Assembly: GCA_014879435.1 (NCBI GenBank)
Contig: JACSSB010000244.1
Coordinates: 1 to 9,573, forward strand
DNA: 9,573 nucleotides
Reading direction: 5' to 3'
Source: Phycisphaerales bacterium
GTDB taxonomy: Bacteria; Pseudomonadota; Gammaproteobacteria; Competibacterales; Competibacteraceae
The notes under the pieces were generated by a model that was not told the origin of the DNA, did no database searches, and worked only from the letters and a program-made list of their open reading frames with translations. Both the position numbers and the translations under genes were made by a program. Shown piece by piece: positions 6,493-9,573 of the stretch. The first letter of the stretch is position 1. Each line of letters starts with the position of its first letter.

Positions 6493-7427
6493 CTACCTTA
6501 CTTTACACTCACTCGGCCTGCCAGGAGCATGACACCGGTTTTGGACACCCGGAATGTGCAGCTCGCTTGACCGCCATCCTGAATGTCCTCGGTACCGCTC
6601 CATTTGCCGCACTGGAATGGCGTGACCCGCCCAAGGCTACATCTGAGCAACTGACCCACATCCATAGCCAGAGCCATCTTGAGCGCATTCTGGGCCAAGT
6701 CCCCAAACAGGGGCATTACGCGATTGATGGGGATACCATCATTTCACCAAGTTCGGGGGAAGCCGCCCTGCGTGCAGCGGGGGCAGTCTGTGCGGCGGTG
6801 GATGCCGTGCTGGGGCGAGAAGCCCATAACGCCTTCTGTGCCATCCGCCCACCCGGTCATCACGCCGAGCCCTCCCAAGCCATGGGATTTTGCCTATTCA
6901 ACAATGTCGCCATCGGTGCCGCCCATGCTCGTGCCGCTCATGCTCTGCAACGAGTAGCGGTAATCGATTTTGATGTACATCACGGCAACGGTACCCAGGT
7001 TGCGTTCGAGCACGATCCCGGCTACTTCTACGCCTCCATCCATCAGGCGCACATCTATCCGGGCACTGGCCGCCGTGAGGAACGCGGGATCGGCAACATC
7101 GTCAATGTTCCCTTGTCGGCCAACAGTGGTTCGGCCGAGTTGTGCCAGGGCTGGAATCAGAAGATTGCTCCCGCATTGCGACAATTCCAACCCGAATTGA
7201 TCCTGATTTCGGCTGGCTTCGACGCGCACCATATGGACCCACTGGCCGAGATCAATCTGAGTGAAGATGACTACGCGTGGCTGACCGAGGAGATCCTCGC
7301 AGTCGCGGCGGATTGCTGTGAGGGCCGGGTGATCTCGGTGCTAGAAGGCGGCTATAACCTATCGGCGCTCGCCTCCAGTGTGGCGATTCACGTCAAGACA
7401 CTGATGGCAGCGCCAGCCACCACCTAA
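6489..7427 (+). CDS. histone deacetylase family protein, class II-like zinc deacylase
   Basis: This 312-residue enzyme belongs to the arginase/deacetylase superfamily, which removes acetyl or related acyl groups from lysines or small amides using zinc. The N-terminal GFGHPECAARL (17-27) is typical. The active site is complete: the histidine pair H124-H125 in RPPGHHAEPSQAMGFC, zinc ligands D162 and H164 in IDFDVHHGNGTQ, the third ligand D245 in SAGFDAHHMDPLA, and the transition-state tyrosine Y289 in LEGGYN. The RPPGHHAE form is that of class II-like bacterial enzymes rather than of Bacillus AcuC. No signal peptide is seen, so it should act in the cytosol. Its ATG overlaps the stop of the CBS gene by ATGA. 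In bacteria likely substrates are acetylated proteins such as acyl-CoA synthetases, or acetylated polyamines; the sequence cannot choose between them. No acetyltransferase gene is in the window. Confidence 0.93.
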   Translation: MTTLLYTHSACQEHDTGFGHPECAARLTAILNVLGTAPFAALEWRDPPKATSEQLTHIHSQSHLERILGQVPKQGHYAIDGDTIISPSSGEAALRAAGAVCAAVDAVLGREAHNAFCAIRPPGHHAEPSQAMGFCLFNNVAIGAAHARAAHALQRVAVIDFDVHHGNGTQVAFEHDPGYFYASIHQAHIYPGTGRREERGIGNIVNVPLSANSGSAELCQGWNQKIAPALRQFQPELILISAGFDAHHMDPLAEINLSEDDYAWLTEEILAVAADCCEGRVISVLEGGYNLSALASSVAIHVKTLMAAPATT

Positions 7428-7429
7428 TG

Positions 7430-7489
7430 CTTCCTGGCCGGAGACAGCCCATGGCAGTGGAAAGCCAAGGGACTGGACTGTCTCGGAAG
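7430..7489. terminator. imperfect inverted repeat between convergent genes, possible two-way terminator
   Basis: GAGACAG (7441-7447) pairs with CTGTCTC (7478-7484). The stem extends inwards after one mismatch with CCA (7449-7451) and TGG (7474-7476), and outwards with CTTCC (7430-7434) and GGAAG (7485-7489) across a 6-nt bulge. An inner TGGC/GCCA hairpin (7452-7455, 7464-7467) nests inside. It nearly fills the 69-nt gap between the deacetylase and thiE stop codons. No T-tract follows on either strand, so a termination role is inferred from position. Confidence 0.4.
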
Positions 7490-7496
7490 TGCGTAG

Positions 7497-8111
7497 TCAG
7501 GGACGTTCGCGGAATAGATCCAACCAGACCCGAACCCGCTCATCCGGGTCCGGGGCATGCAGCACATCAGAAACCACCGCGATAGAATCCGCACCCGCCG
7601 CCAAGACTGCGGGTGCCCGCTCTAAGCTGATTCCACCGATAGCGACCAGCGGAACGACACAACGGCTTTTCCATCCACTAAGCCGCTCAAGCCCTTGCGG
7701 AGCCCACGACATCTTTTTTAAGGTCGTTTCGTAAATCGGTCCCAGGGCGACATAAGCAGGTCTGGCCTCCAGCGCCTGTGCTAGCTCCGAAGAACTGTGC
7801 GTGCTGATTCCTAGTTTGATCCCTGCCGCTGCGATGGCCATCTGGTCGGCATCTGCTAAATCTTCCTGACCCAGATGGAGCCAAGTGGCGCCTTCCCGAA
7901 TGGCTTCCCGCCAGTGATCATTGATGATCATCTGGCAGTCGTCGTAATCAGCAGCCACAGCCAGCGCTTCACGGATTTGACGCCGGATCTCGGCCTCAGA
8001 TCGTTCCTTAATCCGTAGCTGAATGGTCCGCACGCCCAGCGGCAGAAAGCGACGCAACCAGCGCACATCGTCCACTACCGGATAAAAACCATAAATGCCA
8101 GCAGTCTTCAT
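7497..8111 (-). CDS. thiE: thiamine phosphate synthase
   Basis: ThiE joins hydroxymethylpyrimidine diphosphate to the thiazole phosphate to give thiamine phosphate. The 204-residue TIM-barrel protein is close to E. coli ThiE (211 residues). Motifs in order: GFYPVVDDVRWL (8-19), the pyrophosphate-binding TIQLRIKE (29-36), IINDHW (62-67), LHLGQEDL (78-85), LGISTHSSSEL (100-110), LGPIYETTLKKM (123-134), APQGLERL (137-144), PLVAIGGISLERAP (154-167) and SIAVVSDVL (176-184). In LGPIYETTLKKM the usual F-P-T-x-T-K motif is Y-E-T-T-L-K, so the second threonine is Leu131. I chose ATG 8111, which has AGAGAAG 8 nt upstream on the coding strand and an E. coli-like N-terminus; an in-frame GTG at 8177 would add 22 unrelated residues. 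It lies 70 nt after qor on the same strand. I saw no TPP riboswitch before it, and no other thi gene is in the window. Confidence 0.94.
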   Translation of the reverse strand: MKTAGIYGFYPVVDDVRWLRRFLPLGVRTIQLRIKERSEAEIRRQIREALAVAADYDDCQMIINDHWREAIREGATWLHLGQEDLADADQMAIAAAGIKLGISTHSSSELAQALEARPAYVALGPIYETTLKKMSWAPQGLERLSGWKSRCVVPLVAIGGISLERAPAVLAAGADSIAVVSDVLHAPDPDERVRVWLDLFRERP

Positions 8112-8181
8112 CGGGCGCGCTTCTCTACTGGATACAAATCGCGTTTTGAGCGATCCAACATCGACGACCCTAAGCACTGCA

Positions 8182-9159
8182 TCAAGGTAATAGCACGGTC
8201 GAACCGGTGGTTTTACGTGCTTCTAGATCACGATGCGCCTGTGCGGTTTCGGCTAGCGGATACGTCTGCCGCGCTTCGATTTGGACAGCTCCGCTTGCGA
8301 CCACCGTGAACAGTTCAGCGGCGCTGGCTAGCAAATCGGTACGCTTGGCGGTATAGGTCATCAAGGTTGGCCGGGTGAGGAACAACGAACCCTTCGCGGC
8401 TAGAATCGCTGGCTCGAATGCGGGTACCGGGCCTGAAGCATTGCCGAAGCTGACCATCATGCCCATCGGCTGCAGACTATCCAGCGAACCCATGAAAGTA
8501 TCCTTGCCGACCGAATCGTAGACCACCGCCACGCCTTGGCCATCGGTGAGTTCACGCACTCGTTCCGCGACATTCTCGCGGTTGTAGAGGATGGTGTAAT
8601 GGCAACCGTGAGCGCGGGCCAGCTCGGCTTTTTCCTCACTACCTACCGTACCGATCACGGTCGCACCCAGATACCGCGCCCACTGGCTGACGATCAATCC
8701 AACCCCACCAGCGGCGGCGTGCAGCAAAATGGCATCACCCGCTTGTACCGGGTAGACACGCCGCAATAGAGATTGCGCGGTCATCCCTTGCAACATCATC
8801 GCGGCAGCCATCTGATCACTGATGGCATCGGGCAGCGCCACCACCCGGTCCGCTGGGATCAGTCGCACCTCAGCGTAAGCACCGACTGGTGGACCGGCAT
8901 AGGCCACCCGGTCGCCAATCTTGAATTCGGTGACCCCCTCTCCGACCGCCTCCACGCACCCCGCACCTTCCATACCCAAAGTCCAGGGTAACGACGGCAG
9001 AGGATATAAGCCGGTACGGTGATAAACGTCGATATAGTTGAGTCCGACAGCGGTCTGGCGAACCCGTAATTGCCCCGGACCGGGATCACCCACCTTCACT
9101 TCTTCCCAGCGTAATACCTCGGGACCGCCACACTGATGAATACGAATCGCCTTAGACAT
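8182..9159 (-). CDS. qor: NADPH:quinone oxidoreductase, zinc-independent MDR family
   Basis: Qor is a cytosolic NADPH-dependent quinone reductase of the medium-chain dehydrogenase/reductase superfamily. The 325-residue protein aligns readily with E. coli Qor (327 residues). The N-terminal catalytic fold shows GGPEVL (11-16), GLNYIDVYHRTGLYP (39-53), the quinone and nicotinamide pocket region, and GDRVAYA (82-88). The Rossmann domain has HAAAGGVGL (147-155), the NADPH pyrophosphate loop, and VVYDSVGKDTF (212-222), MVSFGN (235-240) and TRPTL (262-266). The cysteine ligands for structural and catalytic zinc found in alcohol dehydrogenases are absent, as expected for this branch. ATG 9159 is well supported by the ribosome site just upstream. 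It begins 66 nt after the purL stop on the same strand. I see no clear hairpin in that gap, so read-through from purL is possible. The physiological quinone is unknown. Confidence 0.94.
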   Translation of the reverse strand: MSKAIRIHQCGGPEVLRWEEVKVGDPGPGQLRVRQTAVGLNYIDVYHRTGLYPLPSLPWTLGMEGAGCVEAVGEGVTEFKIGDRVAYAGPPVGAYAEVRLIPADRVVALPDAISDQMAAAMMLQGMTAQSLLRRVYPVQAGDAILLHAAAGGVGLIVSQWARYLGATVIGTVGSEEKAELARAHGCHYTILYNRENVAERVRELTDGQGVAVVYDSVGKDTFMGSLDSLQPMGMMVSFGNASGPVPAFEPAILAAKGSLFLTRPTLMTYTAKRTDLLASAAELFTVVASGAVQIEARQTYPLAETAQAHRDLEARKTTGSTVLLP

Positions 9160-9165
9160 GACCCT

Positions 9166-9170
9166 CTCCT
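9166..9170 (-). promoter_or_regulatory. qor ribosome binding site
   Basis: On the minus strand AGGAG (9170-9166), part of GAGGAGAGGG, lies 6 nt before the qor ATG at 9159. It is the strongest Shine-Dalgarno match in the window and fixes the qor start. Confidence 0.7.
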
Positions 9171-9225
9171 CATCCGCTCAATGAGAAATGACGTGAAGCC
9201 GTTCTGCCGACACTGGCCTCTCGAT

Positions 9226-9573
9226 TTATCCGAGCCAGCGTCGTGCATTGCGAAATAACCGGAGCCACGGTCCATCCTCGCCCCAACCGTCGGGATGCCA
9301 GGAATATTGCACCGTGCGGAATAAGCGTTCTGGATGCGGCATCAGGATGGTAAATCGACCATCACGGCTGCAAAGACCAGTGATCCCACCCGGCGAGCCG
9401 TTGGGATTAGCTGGATAAATCTCCGTCGGCTGCGCGTGGTGATCTACGAAACGCAAGGCGACCACCCCTGCCGCTAATGCTGCATCGGCACCATTGGCAT
9501 CGCGAAACTCTGCCCGCCCCTCTCCATGCGCCACCGCGACCGGCAGCCGCGAACCTTCCATGCCGTGCAAGAA
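9226..9573 (-). CDS. purL: phosphoribosylformylglycinamidine synthase, C-terminal glutaminase fragment
   Basis: This is the last 116 codons of a gene that starts beyond the window. PurL, about 1,300 residues in gammaproteobacteria, converts formylglycinamide ribotide to its amidine in purine synthesis, using ammonia from glutamine. The visible part is the end of the class I glutamine amidotransferase domain: GMEGSRLPVAVAHGEGRAEF, LRFVDHHAQPTEIYPANPNG, SPGGIT, MPHPERLFRT with the His and Glu of the catalytic triad, and the closing SWHPDGWGEDGPW, LRLFRNARRWLG. These match the C-terminus of E. coli PurL almost block for block, including the terminal Leu-Gly. The nucleophilic cysteine and the synthetase domains lie outside. 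The gene is open at the window edge, with no frameshift in the visible part. Confidence 0.96.
   Translation of the reverse strand, partial: FLHGMEGSRLPVAVAHGEGRAEFRDANGADAALAAGVVALRFVDHHAQPTEIYPANPNGSPGGITGLCSRDGRFTILMPHPERLFRTVQYSWHPDGWGEDGPWLRLFRNARRWLG

Noticed and set aside
6894..7232. Minus-strand open frame of 112 aa antisense to the deacetylase
   Set aside because: It overlaps the conserved catalytic core of the real gene and has no independent support.
8138..8154. ATCGC/GCGAT 5-bp hairpin between qor and thiE, checked as a riboswitch or terminator
   Set aside because: The stem is short, no T-tract follows, and the 70-nt gap lacks the conserved TPP-riboswitch elements.

Overview
This is an ordinary chromosomal stretch of a gammaproteobacterium. 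UvrC, PyrD, DusA, ThiE, Qor and the PurL C-terminus all read like the enterobacterial-type proteins in length and motifs, and uvrC is followed directly by pgsA, as in Escherichia and Pseudomonas. The coding sequence is moderately GC-rich. I saw no transposase, integrase, phage gene, CRISPR array, tRNA or rRNA. I cannot name the genus from the sequence.

Layout. Positions 1-3373 are on the minus strand. Read in transcription order they are a sigma54-type regulator (3373-2030), uvrC (1915-86) and the first 23 codons of pgsA (71-1, cut by the window edge). Positions 3374-3880 form a non-coding divergent region. Its right half, 3601-3840, is strikingly AT-rich (about 27% G+C by hand count) and it holds several palindromes. 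Positions 3881-7427 are on the plus strand: pyrD, dusA, a two-CBS-domain protein and a class II-like histone-deacetylase-family enzyme. The last two genes overlap by ATGA. Positions 7497-9573 are again on the minus strand, in transcription order purL (3' end only, cut by the window edge), qor and thiE. They converge on the deacetylase at a gap with a long imperfect inverted repeat.

Most genes are housekeeping: excision repair, phospholipid synthesis, pyrimidine and purine synthesis, tRNA modification, thiamine synthesis and quinone reduction. Two parts stand out. First, the regulator sits where many gammaproteobacteria keep the response regulator gacA/uvrY, just upstream of uvrC. It is instead an AAA+ enhancer-binding protein with an intact GAFTGA loop and a receiver-like N-terminus lacking the phosphorylation residues, resembling the VpsR group. 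Second, the coupled CBS plus deacetylase pair recalls the acuB-acuC arrangement of Bacillus and suggests a nucleotide-sensing partner for a protein deacylase. No wholly new system was evident; these two, with the palindrome-rich divergent region, deserve a second look.
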